DNA from: Pseudohalioglobus lutimaris | Lineage (GTDB): Bacteria > Pseudomonadota > Gammaproteobacteria > Pseudomonadales > Halieaceae | Reading direction: 5' to 3' | Assembly (NCBI RefSeq): GCF_002866825.1 | Contig: NZ_PKUS01000037.1 | Coordinates: 1 to 57,103 of the forward strand | Length of the DNA: 57,103 bases | Shown here: positions 7,757 through 17,849 of the stretch, piece by piece | Numbering within the stretch: position 1 is the first letter of the stretch | How the letters are laid out: each line of letters starts with the position of its first letter | Made by a program: the position numbers and the translations under genes | The notes under the pieces: model-generated | Told to the model about the DNA's origin: nothing | Seen by the model: only the letters and a program-made list of their open reading frames with translations | Database searches by the model: none

Positions 7757-10700
7757 ATGATCAGGGAAATATACGAAAACTGTATACTCGCAGCGGCCGC
7801 TTATGCGGATTGGGGTCTTCGAGGCACGGTTGACGATCACAAGATAAAGGAATTTTTGACCACAGAAGCCGGCCTGTCTGAAGGTCAATATGAGGATTTA
7901 TTCGACCCAAGTGGCGGTATATTCGAAGTCTACAATGGCCCCTCCTCAGGGTACATAGAATCACAAAATGGCTTTTCGGCGACCATATTCAGGAACCGGC
8001 AAACCTCAGATATAACTGTCGCATTTCGCGGTACCGACCAGCTAGCCATAGACTCCCTGACGACGAGCTTGGATGTGATTTTTCAGGGCGCGGGTATCAC
8101 AGGTGGCCTCAACGCCTTCCTCGGGCAGCAAAATGTCATATCGGATTTTCTTGTCGACGCGGGCCTTGATGTTAACGGCAGCCTGACAGGCTCCGTCAAC
8201 TTTGCAGGCCACTCCCTGGGCGGGTTCCTGGCGACCATTGCGGCCTACAAATATCACGCTTCAGCAGGCCAGACCTACACCTTTAACGGTCTCGGAGTGG
8301 GCGTGGATGACTTCTTGAGTCAGGAGGTGATCAACGGTATTTCACTTGGTGGCAAAGTACAGAACTACTACGCTGATCTCATCGGTGCCGTTGCTGGATA
8401 TCATCCGGGCAGCAAGACCAAAATCTTCGTTGAAGAGGAGGGTGTGATCGCCGACCACTCAATTTCGAAGATGGTGCAAAGTCTTTCTGTTTATCGCGTT
8501 TTGGCCGGGATAGATCCCCAACTCAATTCCCAGGCTGGGCTAGGTGATATTTACAGCCTGCTTGAGGGCGCATCTAATGTACCCGGCGATTCGCTGGAAT
8601 CGCTTGTCGATCACCTGGGTGATCTTCTCGGCGGAGACCTGAGCCTGCAGGCTATGAAAGACGATATCGGGGCATTTTACGATGCACTGGTGCTCCGAGG
8701 TTCAAGTCATGCTGTGAGTAACCCGCTGGAGATTGACCTGGTAGGCGGGGCGGCCAAAGACACGGATGTCGGGCGGGGGCTTCGTTATGCTGCGCTAAAA
8801 CTCGTTCCGCTAGCTGTTACTTCCAACCTGGCCAACACATCTGCGGCCGCATCAGATTACGCATTGATAGATGTCGGTGGTGGTCTTGCCTACACCGACC
8901 AGTTCATCGCCGACAGGGCGGCGATGCTGCGCTCAGTTCTGCAGCGTAACGTGGACGATACCCGCTATCCTCAAGCGGTAGCGGGTGAAGCAATGCGCTT
9001 CCACGATGAGGATGCTGGCGAGGTCTTCGCCGGCGCCAATTCAACCGGCCAGGGTGGCAGCAATACGGTCGACCCGAACACAGTGAGAAACATCCTGTTT
9101 GGTAACGCTCAGGATAACGTAATGACAGGCAAGTCCAGAGACGACAGCCTTTATGGTATGGCGGGTGTTGATCAACTTCACGGCGCCGCAGGAAATGACT
9201 ACCTGGAAGGAGGCCCGGGCAATGATGTGCTAACGGGTGGTAGGGGCAACGACAGGCTGATCGGAGGTGGCGGTAGGGACAGCTTCCATTGGGCCGATGG
9301 CGATGGTCACGACATTATTGGTGATTATGATGATGGTGGCGATCAGATTTTTGTTAATGGTATTGACCTGGCGACCATGAACTTTTCGCCTGTTTCGGTC
9401 GGATCCTCATTTTATAGCGATGCTGCCTATCCTGATATTGCCGTGCACTATGACGGTAGCTTTTTGTCGTTGAAAGTGGGCAATGGCGACACTGCAGGCT
9501 CCATTACTGCAACGCAGTACTCGCCTGCAAACGGCCAGGATTACGGCATTGTGCTTGCTGCCCCTGATATTGTGCTGCCCCCTACACAGATAAATGTTGC
9601 CACGTTGGGCACCAGTAGCTCAGACGTGGATGCCTCGGCCTTCTGGCGTGATTCCCGTAACCAGGGTGGCTTTGACTGGTCCACCATTGCGTTGCGTTTC
9701 AGTGCCATTGATGTTGCCAATTACGCAGGAGATGACAAGCCATTTGGCTTATTGAGCCCATCGTTTGAAGGCGGCCCGCTGGATGATTATCTCACGGGAG
9801 ATGATGGGTCCAATCAGTTGATCGGTTTGGCAGGTGACGATCTCCTGGAGGGCGGCGCCGGGGCTGATTATCTTGCCGGTTATGCCGGCTCAGACCACCT
9901 TTTTGGCGGTGATGGCAACGATCTGCTTTTTGGGTCAACCAGGCACGATCTTGCTGACCTGCTGAACTCAGGCTCTGCCCAGGACGAGTTTTATATTGGT
10001 CAACTGGCGGAAGGTGAGCATGACAGGAATATCCTCGACGGAGGGACTGGTAACGACATGCTTTCCGGTGGTAGTCGTACTGACACCGTAGTGGGCGGTG
10101 ACGGCGCAGACTACTTGCTCGGTGGGGCCGGTAGTGACTATCTGGAAGGGGGTGCCGGCCGCGACGTTATCTATGGCGATTCCTCCCTTGGTGTAATGTA
10201 TTCCGGAGGGCAGGGTCAGTCGATTCAGGGTGAGCTGCGCATTGCTTTCGCCGAGTCAGTCGTAACGGTGCACGATGATGTGGTCTATGCGGGACCCGGC
10301 GACGATACGGTATGGGGTGAGTCAGGTTCGGACGTAATTCATGGCGGTGATGGCGATGATGACCTGATCGGTGATCGCTATCACGACACAGCCTATTTTG
10401 GTCTCGAACTTCCATCTTATGCAGGTACATCGCCCGAACTGGCAACGACACATCATGGTGAAGACAGGTTGTTTGGCGAAAGTGGGGATGACCTGTTGTC
10501 GGGACTTGGAGGTGATGATTATCTGGAAGGGGGGACAGGTGATGACACTTTGTTGGGGGGCTCAGGCGATGATGTCTACGCGCTGCAACCTGGTGATGGC
10601 CTGGATCATATTCAAGATGACCACGGTATGCATACGTTGGTTTTCTCTGGCTTTTCCCTGAACGAACTGCAGATTGTCTTCCAGGGCGGAGAGGTAATGC

Positions 10701-13700
10701 TTTCCAGCGCCGCTACCGGTGATGGTTTTACCATGAGCAGGGACCAATGGGCGCGAACGCGTATAGCCCTTAATAGCTCGGATGCATTGGTCGAGCGGAC
10801 CCGTTTGGATGCCCACTACCTCGATCTGAATGGCGATGTGTTGCTTTCCACGATAGCGTCTGACGTCTATACCGAGGCGGACAGGGAGGCGCTTTTCACT
10901 ATTGATGAAGGTAACTTCGGCCAACCCATTCTTAGTTTCGGGGCTGGTGCCTCCGATGTAGAGATCACGGCAATTGACGGCCAGGGTGGCGCCACAATCC
11001 GATTCCCAGGCGCACCCATAAATCCTCTGGTGGAGGTATCGCCTTTACTGCTCGATACGCAATGGGCGTTTATTGAGTCAACGGATAGTGTGACGATTAG
11101 GCTGGCGGGATTCACTAACGGTCCTGCAGGAACTGCCGGAGACGATACGATAATTGGCACGGATATGGATGATATCCTGCTGGGAAGCGGCGGCAACGAC
11201 GTGGTGCAGGGAGAGGGGGGTGACGACCATCTTGATGGTGGCAGCGGCGCAGACACGCTGCTTGGGGGGTCTGGCAATGATGTCGTTCATGGTGGTACCG
11301 GGCATGACAACGACATTCTACAGGGCGGTCCGGGTGATGACCTTCTTGATGGCGCCTACTCCCATGACCTCTACCGGTTTGCTCTTGGCGATGGCAGGGA
11401 CGTTATTGCCGATACGCAAGGCTACCACGCCTTCGAATTTGACAGCAGTATCGACCCGGACGCTATAGCGCTCTATTACACTGGCGATGGACCTGACAAT
11501 TTCAAGCTGAAATATTCTGCGACGGACTGGGTTGAGTCCATGGGCGCTACCTCTGTGCAGAAGGTCGTCGATATACGTGCGGATGGTTTTCCTGTCGCAC
11601 TGGTGCAGCGCTCGGAACTCGTTAACGGTACGTTTTACGATACGCGCATGAACGATGTATTCGAGACGGCTGATGGCAACGACGTGATTCACACTAGTGG
11701 TCTCGGCAATGATGTTTTCCGCGTTGCCAATGGAGACGGGAATGACAGCGTGCTGCTTGACGAGGGCTACTATCCGCACGTCTTCGGGGAGATTCGCCTT
11801 GTCGACCAAAGCGATGTGTCGTTTTCATTTACCGGTATCGATACCAAAATTGCTTACGCTGGCGGCCAGTTGTCGCTTGAGGCGGAGAAGCACTTCAGTG
11901 ACGCGGCACGGGATAACGCACTCAACCGATTTGTGATCACCGCTGAAACAGACCCGCTTTGGGTACCGGAGATCATCGCGGAGGGCCCTGGCTGGTTGCA
12001 CGGATCTTTTGGCAGCGATCGTATAATTGGCAGCGCTGACTTCGATGTAATCACCCCCGGCTACGGCAACGACCTGATACTTAGTGGTGGGGGCGCAGAC
12101 TCCATCTATCTCAATGACGTATATTTCAATGTGAATCAGGCGGGTGTGGGTCACAAGGTGATAGCGCCCGGGCCTGGCAATGACTATATCGAGTCGCCGT
12201 TATATCAGGGAATGACAATCTACTACGACCTGGGCGGTGGTGATGACCGGGTGGTTTACGATTGGTCCTATGGTGAGCGGCACCCCTACCGGTTCTCACT
12301 GTCGCAAAACGCAACGCAACCTGAATTTGTGCCACACGGAGAAGATGTGCTGGCATTCGGACCGGGAATTGGCCTGGATGACCTCGTTTTTGTACGCCAT
12401 GACAGCAGCTTGCAGGTGGCTTTGACCAATGAGCCTGGGAGTCTGCAATTCGAAAACTTCTTTAACGTATATGAACCACAGAGTGTCAGCAGCCGCAGTG
12501 GCTTGCTCGATCCTTTCAGCGGTGAGGATGGTGGCGATTACCGCCTTAGCTCAGACGACATCGCCACACTTTTTCCGCGTACACCAGTGAGATATATAGA
12601 GCTTGCGGATGGCAGCCGGCATGACATGGAAGTGGTATTGGCCGGCAGGATGCTGGTGGATTACCTGATTGTGCAAGGCACCGCCGCGGAGGACGCGATT
12701 GAGGCGAGCGTAGCGAATGAGCTGATTCTGGGTCACGCAGGGGATGACCTGATTTTCGACGCCGGTGGTGAAAACACCATCTACGCCGGTAGAGGTGGAG
12801 ATCACGTCACGGTGAACGGCGCTTCCATAGTCTATGCCGGTGAGGGCGATGACTACGCTCTGTTGAGCGGAGACGGCAATACGCTTTTTGCAGGGCCGGG
12901 GAATGATGCCGTCGAGACCGAGGGTGACAATGCCCTGTACATGGGCGAAGGCAACGATGAGGTGTTGGTGCTGAGCGGAGCCAATAAGCTGGATATGGGT
13001 TCCGGAGAGGACATGGTAGATATGCTTGGCGGATCCTTGGCACTGGAATTCGGAGCTTCAAATGGTACGGATACAGTCACTTACGTATCTGGCCAGGCTA
13101 CCCTCAACGTCTATCTCGACGAGCAGATCACGCAAAATGACCTTGAGTTCAGTGTGACCGAGGGACTGCAGGGTGAGGGTGTCTCCATGGCGATCGAAGG
13201 TTCTGGTGCGGTACTGGAAATGGTGGCCCTCACCTACAACCCGATTCGCGATGAATACGAGTCCGAGTTGGAGGAAATCTCCGCGGAGATTTACTTCTCC
13301 AACGGCGATCGTTTATCCGGTCACCAGCTTCTGGCGTTGGCGCTCGGCGACCCAGGCGAGCAGATTGTTGGCACCGACGGCAATGATAAGCTGGTCGGCA
13401 CAGAAGCTGGCGACCGCATAATAGGCGGTGCCGGCAATGACCGGCTGGAGGGTCTGGGAGGTGATGACCTGTTCGTTTTCTCCGGGCACGGCAATGGGGC
13501 CGACCGGGTTCTCGGCGGTGAAGGGGTAGATACCCTTCTGGGCAGCGATGGATCAGATAGTATTGGCCTGAAGCGCCTCATTCGATCTGACTCAATAGAG
13601 CGCATTGACGGTGGCGCGGGGGATGATGCCATCGTCGGCACCGCGGGTAAGAACCGACTTGATTTTTCCACGACCGAGTTGATTGGCATTGCGAGGATAG

Positions 13701-14176
13701 AAGCTGGGGCGGGTAACGACTATGTTAAAGGATCGGCCGGAGACGATGTGCTGGTCGGAGGTGCTGGTAACGACAAGTTGTTTGGGCTCAGCGGTAGTGA
13801 CCAGTTTCAGTTCTCCGCTGGAGATGGTGTTGACAGGATCATTAACAAGGACCCGGATCCGGACAGTGTTGACGTATTAGCTATGACGGCCATTGAGTCC
13901 GATGACCTCTGGTTTTCCAGAGACGGCAAGCATCTGGTAATTGATGTGATTGGTTCTTCTGACCAGGTAACGGTAAACAACTGGTATGGAGCAGAGAAGC
14001 ATCGCCTGGATATGATCACAGCGGATGAGCATGTGCTCCATGCCAATCAGGTGGACTCGCTGGTCAGTGCCATGGCTGCGTTCACCGTGCCTTCCGGAGA
14101 GGACGCGGTCTTTCCCCAGGATGCGAGGGATGCGCTTGAACCCGTGCTAACTGCCGCGTGGGAAGTGGTTGCGTAG
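7757..14176 (+). CDS. Giant RTX protein with N-terminal class-3 lipase domain
   Basis: A 2139-residue secreted protein. Residues 1 to about 250 form an alpha/beta-hydrolase of the class-3 lipase/phospholipase type. The nucleophile elbow is FAGHSLGG with Ser153, a candidate acid lies in VGVDDF, and a candidate His is at 234 (ADHSIS). From about residue 440 on, blocks of glycine-rich Ca-binding nonapeptides (GGxGxDxL) recur near residues 444-515, 685-805, 850-950, 1128-1215, 1700-1760, 1876-1935 and 1995-2030, separated by beta-rich spacers. This marks a type I substrate that folds in external calcium, with an uncleaved signal expected at the C-terminus. A strong AAGGAGG precedes the ATG. Likely activity is lipid or phospholipid hydrolysis at the surface or outside the cell; substrate unknown. 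Confidence 0.92.
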   Translation: MIREIYENCILAAAAYADWGLRGTVDDHKIKEFLTTEAGLSEGQYEDLFDPSGGIFEVYNGPSSGYIESQNGFSATIFRNRQTSDITVAFRGTDQLAIDSLTTSLDVIFQGAGITGGLNAFLGQQNVISDFLVDAGLDVNGSLTGSVNFAGHSLGGFLATIAAYKYHASAGQTYTFNGLGVGVDDFLSQEVINGISLGGKVQNYYADLIGAVAGYHPGSKTKIFVEEEGVIADHSISKMVQSLSVYRVLAGIDPQLNSQAGLGDIYSLLEGASNVPGDSLESLVDHLGDLLGGDLSLQAMKDDIGAFYDALVLRGSSHAVSNPLEIDLVGGAAKDTDVGRGLRYAALKLVPLAVTSNLANTSAAASDYALIDVGGGLAYTDQFIADRAAMLRSVLQRNVDDTRYPQAVAGEAMRFHDEDAGEVFAGANSTGQGGSNTVDPNTVRNILFGNAQDNVMTGKSRDDSLYGMAGVDQLHGAAGNDYLEGGPGNDVLTGGRGNDRLIGGGGRDSFHWADGDGHDIIGDYDDGGDQIFVNGIDLATMNFSPVSVGSSFYSDAAYPDIAVHYDGSFLSLKVGNGDTAGSITATQYSPANGQDYGIVLAAPDIVLPPTQINVATLGTSSSDVDASAFWRDSRNQGGFDWSTIALRFSAIDVANYAGDDKPFGLLSPSFEGGPLDDYLTGDDGSNQLIGLAGDDLLEGGAGADYLAGYAGSDHLFGGDGNDLLFGSTRHDLADLLNSGSAQDEFYIGQLAEGEHDRNILDGGTGNDMLSGGSRTDTVVGGDGADYLLGGAGSDYLEGGAGRDVIYGDSSLGVMYSGGQGQSIQGELRIAFAESVVTVHDDVVYAGPGDDTVWGESGSDVIHGGDGDDDLIGDRYHDTAYFGLELPSYAGTSPELATTHHGEDRLFGESGDDLLSGLGGDDYLEGGTGDDTLLGGSGDDVYALQPGDGLDHIQDDHGMHTLVFSGFSLNELQIVFQGGEVMLSSAATGDGFTMSRDQWARTRIALNSSDALVERTRLDAHYLDLNGDVLLSTIASDVYTEADREALFTIDEGNFGQPILSFGAGASDVEITAIDGQGGATIRFPGAPINPLVEVSPLLLDTQWAFIESTDSVTIRLAGFTNGPAGTAGDDTIIGTDMDDILLGSGGNDVVQGEGGDDHLDGGSGADTLLGGSGNDVVHGGTGHDNDILQGGPGDDLLDGAYSHDLYRFALGDGRDVIADTQGYHAFEFDSSIDPDAIALYYTGDGPDNFKLKYSATDWVESMGATSVQKVVDIRADGFPVALVQRSELVNGTFYDTRMNDVFETADGNDVIHTSGLGNDVFRVANGDGNDSVLLDEGYYPHVFGEIRLVDQSDVSFSFTGIDTKIAYAGGQLSLEAEKHFSDAARDNALNRFVITAETDPLWVPEIIAEGPGWLHGSFGSDRIIGSADFDVITPGYGNDLILSGGGADSIYLNDVYFNVNQAGVGHKVIAPGPGNDYIESPLYQGMTIYYDLGGGDDRVVYDWSYGERHPYRFSLSQNATQPEFVPHGEDVLAFGPGIGLDDLVFVRHDSSLQVALTNEPGSLQFENFFNVYEPQSVSSRSGLLDPFSGEDGGDYRLSSDDIATLFPRTPVRYIELADGSRHDMEVVLAGRMLVDYLIVQGTAAEDAIEASVANELILGHAGDDLIFDAGGENTIYAGRGGDHVTVNGASIVYAGEGDDYALLSGDGNTLFAGPGNDAVETEGDNALYMGEGNDEVLVLSGANKLDMGSGEDMVDMLGGSLALEFGASNGTDTVTYVSGQATLNVYLDEQITQNDLEFSVTEGLQGEGVSMAIEGSGAVLEMVALTYNPIRDEYESELEEISAEIYFSNGDRLSGHQLLALALGDPGEQIVGTDGNDKLVGTEAGDRIIGGAGNDRLEGLGGDDLFVFSGHGNGADRVLGGEGVDTLLGSDGSDSIGLKRLIRSDSIERIDGGAGDDAIVGTAGKNRLDFSTTELIGIARIEAGAGNDYVKGSAGDDVLVGGAGNDKLFGLSGSDQFQFSAGDGVDRIINKDPDPDSVDVLAMTAIESDDLWFSRDGKHLVIDVIGSSDQVTVNNWYGAEKHRLDMITADEHVLHANQVDSLVSAMAAFTVPSGEDAVFPQDARDALEPVLTAAWEVVA

Positions 14177-14274
14177 CACGGCTGGTCCCGCAGCTCACAT
14201 GATGGAAGAAAACTCGGCCCTGCTGCCCTATACTGAGGCCCCATAATGGCGACCATTCGGAAACATGGGTATGA

Positions 14275-14296
14275 GTCATTCTCGCGTAGGAATGAC
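14275..14296. repeat. REP-like hairpin between RTX and PLD genes
   Basis: GTCATTC (14275-14281) and GAATGAC (14290-14296) form a perfect 7-bp stem around TCGCGTAG. The composition resembles common intergenic GTCATTC-type palindromic elements, but I see only one copy. It could stabilise or end the RTX transcript. Confidence 0.4.
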
Positions 14297-14393
14297 ATCG
14301 GCTTCAGGTAGCGATGTATCTGGATGCACTTTCACTAGATAACGGTCTGGGCTCAACTTGTTTCAAGTAAAAGTCTGCGGTAGAAAAGCACTG

Positions 14394-15911
14394 ATGCGCG
14401 CACTACTATGCACCGCGTTGCTCACGCTCGCCGCCTGCGCCAGTGCGCCCTTCGATTATCCCAAAACTGAATCCCACGCCGTGCCACCAGACTCGACGAC
14501 GGCAATGGGTGAGGCGGCTCTCGCCTGGCAGGAGGAACACGGAGACAAGGCTGGGCTGTTGGGGCTTTCTTCCGGGGTCGACGCACTGGGTGCACGCCTG
14601 CGCATGCTCGAGCTGGCTCAAAACACCGTTGATGCCCAGTACTTCATTCTCAAAAAGGATCGGGCGGGGCAGCTTTTTTCTGGCGGGCTGCTGGCGGCAG
14701 CAGACCGCGGCGTAAAGGTGCGCCTGCTGATAGACGATATCTTCTCACCGGGTGTTGATGAGGCCTTCACCATTCTCAGCAGCCATCCCAATATTGAAAT
14801 ACGCATATTCAACCCGCTGTCCCGGTCACTGAGATTCAGCAGTTACCTCACCGATTTCGCCCGCATCAACCGACGTATGCATAACAAGTCGTTCACCGTG
14901 GACAACAGCTTCAGCATTGTCGGTGGTCGCAACATCGGCGAGGAGTATTTCGAGCTCAAGCAGGATGTGCAGTTCGACGACTACGAGGTCATGGTAATGG
15001 GCGCGGTGGTGGAGGATATCAGCGCGGGTTTTGACGCGTTTTGGAACAGCCAGCTGTCTGTGCCCATAGAGGCATTTCAAACCCGGGTGGACCCGGAAAC
15101 GCTGGCCGAATGGCGGGTGCTGGTCAACAAGACCCTGCAAGGGCAGCGCACGGGGCTTTATGCCACCGCACTCAACAGTCGGTTATTGGAGGACCTGCGC
15201 AGCGGTAAACTGCGCCCTGTGGTGGCCGACACCACTCTATATACCGACACACCCGAAAAAATCAGCGCCGCCATGGGTGATAGCGAGCAAGCCATACTGG
15301 TGTCGGAGCTTGCCCGTCGCCTGCGTGCTGCAACCGATCAGGTGATCGTGGTCACTCCTTACTACGTGCCACAGAAACTCGGCGCTGAAGTGATGGAGGA
15401 GTTGCTCGGCAAGGGGGTGAGGGTGATCGTGGTGACCAATTCCCTGGCCTCTACCAACCATGTTCCGGTTCACTCGGGCTATGCACGCTACCGTAGACGT
15501 TTGTTGCTGGCCGGGGCGGAGTTTTATGAAATTCGCGCCGACAGCGCTATTGCCGAAAATGATTGGGGCAACACACCGGAAAAGAAAACGCTGCATTCCA
15601 AGGCCACGGTTATCGACAGGCAGACTATTTTCATTGGCTCCCTGAACTTTGATCCTCGCTCAATCTATATCAACACAGAGATGGGGCTTTTCGTTGACTC
15701 CCACGAGGCGGGTGGTACGTTTACCGATGAGCTGCTAAGGAATCTGCCTGCCGCGACCTGGAAGGTGGACCTCGACGAGCGAAATAAGCTGCGTTGGACC
15801 TACGACAACGGCGCTGATCGCGAGGTGGTATACAAGGAACCCGGTGCCAGCTGGTGGCGTCGCTTTCAGGTCGGGTTTTATCGACTGCTCCCTATCGAGA
15901 GTCAGCTATAA
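14394..15911 (+). CDS. Phospholipase D-family lipoprotein
   Basis: A 505-residue protein with two PLD catalytic motifs: HNKSFTVDNSFSIVGGRN and HSKATVIDRQTIFIGSLNFD, so both HKD halves are intact. The ATG at 14394 gives a short lipoprotein signal with lipobox LAACAS, so the enzyme should be anchored in the envelope. An upstream TTG frame (14358) would spoil the signal. Family members include cardiolipin synthase C and periplasmic phospholipases; the reaction is phosphatidyl transfer or hydrolysis through a phospho-His intermediate. The DUF3604 gene follows after 32 bases and may be co-transcribed. Whether it makes cardiolipin or degrades lipid cannot be told from sequence. Confidence 0.9.
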   Translation: MRALLCTALLTLAACASAPFDYPKTESHAVPPDSTTAMGEAALAWQEEHGDKAGLLGLSSGVDALGARLRMLELAQNTVDAQYFILKKDRAGQLFSGGLLAAADRGVKVRLLIDDIFSPGVDEAFTILSSHPNIEIRIFNPLSRSLRFSSYLTDFARINRRMHNKSFTVDNSFSIVGGRNIGEEYFELKQDVQFDDYEVMVMGAVVEDISAGFDAFWNSQLSVPIEAFQTRVDPETLAEWRVLVNKTLQGQRTGLYATALNSRLLEDLRSGKLRPVVADTTLYTDTPEKISAAMGDSEQAILVSELARRLRAATDQVIVVTPYYVPQKLGAEVMEELLGKGVRVIVVTNSLASTNHVPVHSGYARYRRRLLLAGAEFYEIRADSAIAENDWGNTPEKKTLHSKATVIDRQTIFIGSLNFDPRSIYINTEMGLFVDSHEAGGTFTDELLRNLPAATWKVDLDERNKLRWTYDNGADREVVYKEPGASWWRRFQVGFYRLLPIESQL

Positions 15912-15943
15912 GGCCCACTCTGCTACGTATTAAGGATAAAAAT

Positions 15944-17833
15944 ATGACCCGCATAATATCCCTTCTCACTGCGTTATTGCCTCTCTCTATTTGCGTTGCA
16001 CAGGCAGCGCCGGAAAATACCTATTCGCCCTACGCCGGGCGCGACTACCCCACGCAGGTTTATTTCGGCGACACCCATCACCACACATCCAATTCCGGCG
16101 ATGCGTTTATGAACGGTGATCGCCTGACCCCGGAGATGGCCTACCGCTTCGCGCGTGGCGCCGAAGTCGTGTCTTCAACAGGGGTGCCGGTTCGACTCTC
16201 CCGGCCCATGGACTTCCTGGTGATTTCCGACCACGCCGAAGGGCTTGGCGTCATTATGGAGGTATATAACGGCAACCCACTGTTCATGCAGGACGCCACT
16301 CTCAAGCGCTGGAGCCAGGCGATGAAGGAAGGCGGCAAGGCCGCTGCCGACAGCATGAATGAGCTGATTTCCGCGCAGGCGCAGGGCACACTGCCGGGCG
16401 TGATCCAGGACCCCGCAACGGTGGGCCCGGTTATCAGGTCGGTCTGGCAGCAATACACAGAAACTGCGGAGCGCTTCAATGAGCCGGGTCGCTTCACCGC
16501 CATGATCGGCTTTGAATGGACTTCCGTTCCCGGCGGCAACAACCTGCACCGCAATGTGCTGTTTCGCGATGGCAAGGCGCGTGCAGACCAGGTGCTGCCT
16601 TATTCGTCCTGGCAGAGCGAAGACCCCGAGGCGCTGTGGGCGTGGATGGCAAACTACGAAGAGAAAACCGGCGGCAGCCTGCTGGCGATTCCCCACAACG
16701 GCAACCTGTCCAACGGGCGCATGTTCGAGATAGAAACCTTCGACGGCAAGCCGCTCACGGCCGACTATGCCCAGCGCCGGCAGCGCTGGGAGCCCTTGCA
16801 GGAAATGATGCAGACCAAGGGCGCCAGCGAAACCCACCCGACGTTGTCGCCTAACGACGAGTTCGCCGACTTCGGGCTGGCCGGCTGGGAATATGGCAAC
16901 CTGACGCTGGAGGACAGCCTCGAGACGCCGCAGATGCGTCCCACCATGTACCTGCGTGCCGGCTTGCAGCGCGGCCTTGAGCAGGAGCGTGCGCTGGGCA
17001 CCAACCCGTTCAAGTTTGGCTTTATTGGCGGAACCGATGTGCATAACTCGCTGACCTCCATAGAAGAAGACAACTTCATGGGCAAGCATGTGGTGCAGGA
17101 GCCGCGGCCCGAACGCTGGGAGCATGTATCCAAACAGGGCTTCGGCAAAACCCGGTACACCTGGCACTACACTGCAGCGGGCTATGCCGCGGTGTGGGCG
17201 CGGGAAAATACCCGCGAAGCGTTGTGGGATGCCATGCGCCGCAAGGAAGTCTATGCCACCTCGGGTTCGCGCATGACGGTGCGCTTCTTTGCCGGTTGGG
17301 ATTATGACCAGGAAGACGCTTTGTCGCGCGACGTGGCCGCTGCCGGTTACGCCGGCGGCGTACCAATGGGCGGTGATCTCAAGGGCAGCGAACGCGGCGC
17401 CAGCAAGGCACCCCATTTCCTGGTTTCCGCCCTGAAAGATCCGATATTTGGCAACCTTGACCGTATCCAGATTGTTAAAGGCTGGCTGGACGCCAGCGGC
17501 AAAACCCACGAGAAGATCTACGACGTGGTCTGGGCAGACGCCGATCGTCGCGCCATAGGCAAAGACGGCAGGCTGACGCCGGTGGGGAATACTGTCGATG
17601 TGGAGCGTGCCACCTGGGCTGACAGCATAGGCGAACCCGGTCTTACCACGGTCTGGGTTGACCCTGATTTCGACCCGTCACAACCGGCGTTTTACTACGC
17701 CAGGGTGATCGAGATCCCCACACCCACCTGGATGGCCTATGACCAGGTGCGTTACGGCATCAAGATGAGCGAAGACGTGCCCATGGTCCACCAGGAGCGC
17801 GCCTGGACGTCACCTGTCTGGTATACGCCTTAG
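15944..17833 (+). CDS. DUF3604 family exported protein
   Basis: A 629-residue protein with a type I signal peptide ending in AQA-AP. The ATG at 15944 has AAGGA at 15931 upstream; a frame reaching 15854 overlaps the PLD gene and would bury the signal. The mature protein begins with the hallmark YFGDTHHHTSNSGDAF, a His-rich PHP-like metal site, followed by DFLVISDHAEGLG, IPHNGN and FIGGTDVHNS, all typical of DUF3604. These proteins probably are metal-dependent phosphoesterases, but I know of no settled substrate. It converges with the DUF885 gene, whose stop lies 16 bases away. Confidence 0.88.
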   Translation: MTRIISLLTALLPLSICVAQAAPENTYSPYAGRDYPTQVYFGDTHHHTSNSGDAFMNGDRLTPEMAYRFARGAEVVSSTGVPVRLSRPMDFLVISDHAEGLGVIMEVYNGNPLFMQDATLKRWSQAMKEGGKAAADSMNELISAQAQGTLPGVIQDPATVGPVIRSVWQQYTETAERFNEPGRFTAMIGFEWTSVPGGNNLHRNVLFRDGKARADQVLPYSSWQSEDPEALWAWMANYEEKTGGSLLAIPHNGNLSNGRMFEIETFDGKPLTADYAQRRQRWEPLQEMMQTKGASETHPTLSPNDEFADFGLAGWEYGNLTLEDSLETPQMRPTMYLRAGLQRGLEQERALGTNPFKFGFIGGTDVHNSLTSIEEDNFMGKHVVQEPRPERWEHVSKQGFGKTRYTWHYTAAGYAAVWARENTREALWDAMRRKEVYATSGSRMTVRFFAGWDYDQEDALSRDVAAAGYAGGVPMGGDLKGSERGASKAPHFLVSALKDPIFGNLDRIQIVKGWLDASGKTHEKIYDVVWADADRRAIGKDGRLTPVGNTVDVERATWADSIGEPGLTTVWVDPDFDPSQPAFYYARVIEIPTPTWMAYDQVRYGIKMSEDVPMVHQERAWTSPVWYTP

Positions 17834-17849
17834 TGGCGGTAAGCGCGGC

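Noticed and set aside
16175-17509. Long open frame antisense to the DUF3604 gene
   Set aside because: Shadow of a GC-rich gene; the sense frame has clear family motifs and a signal peptide.
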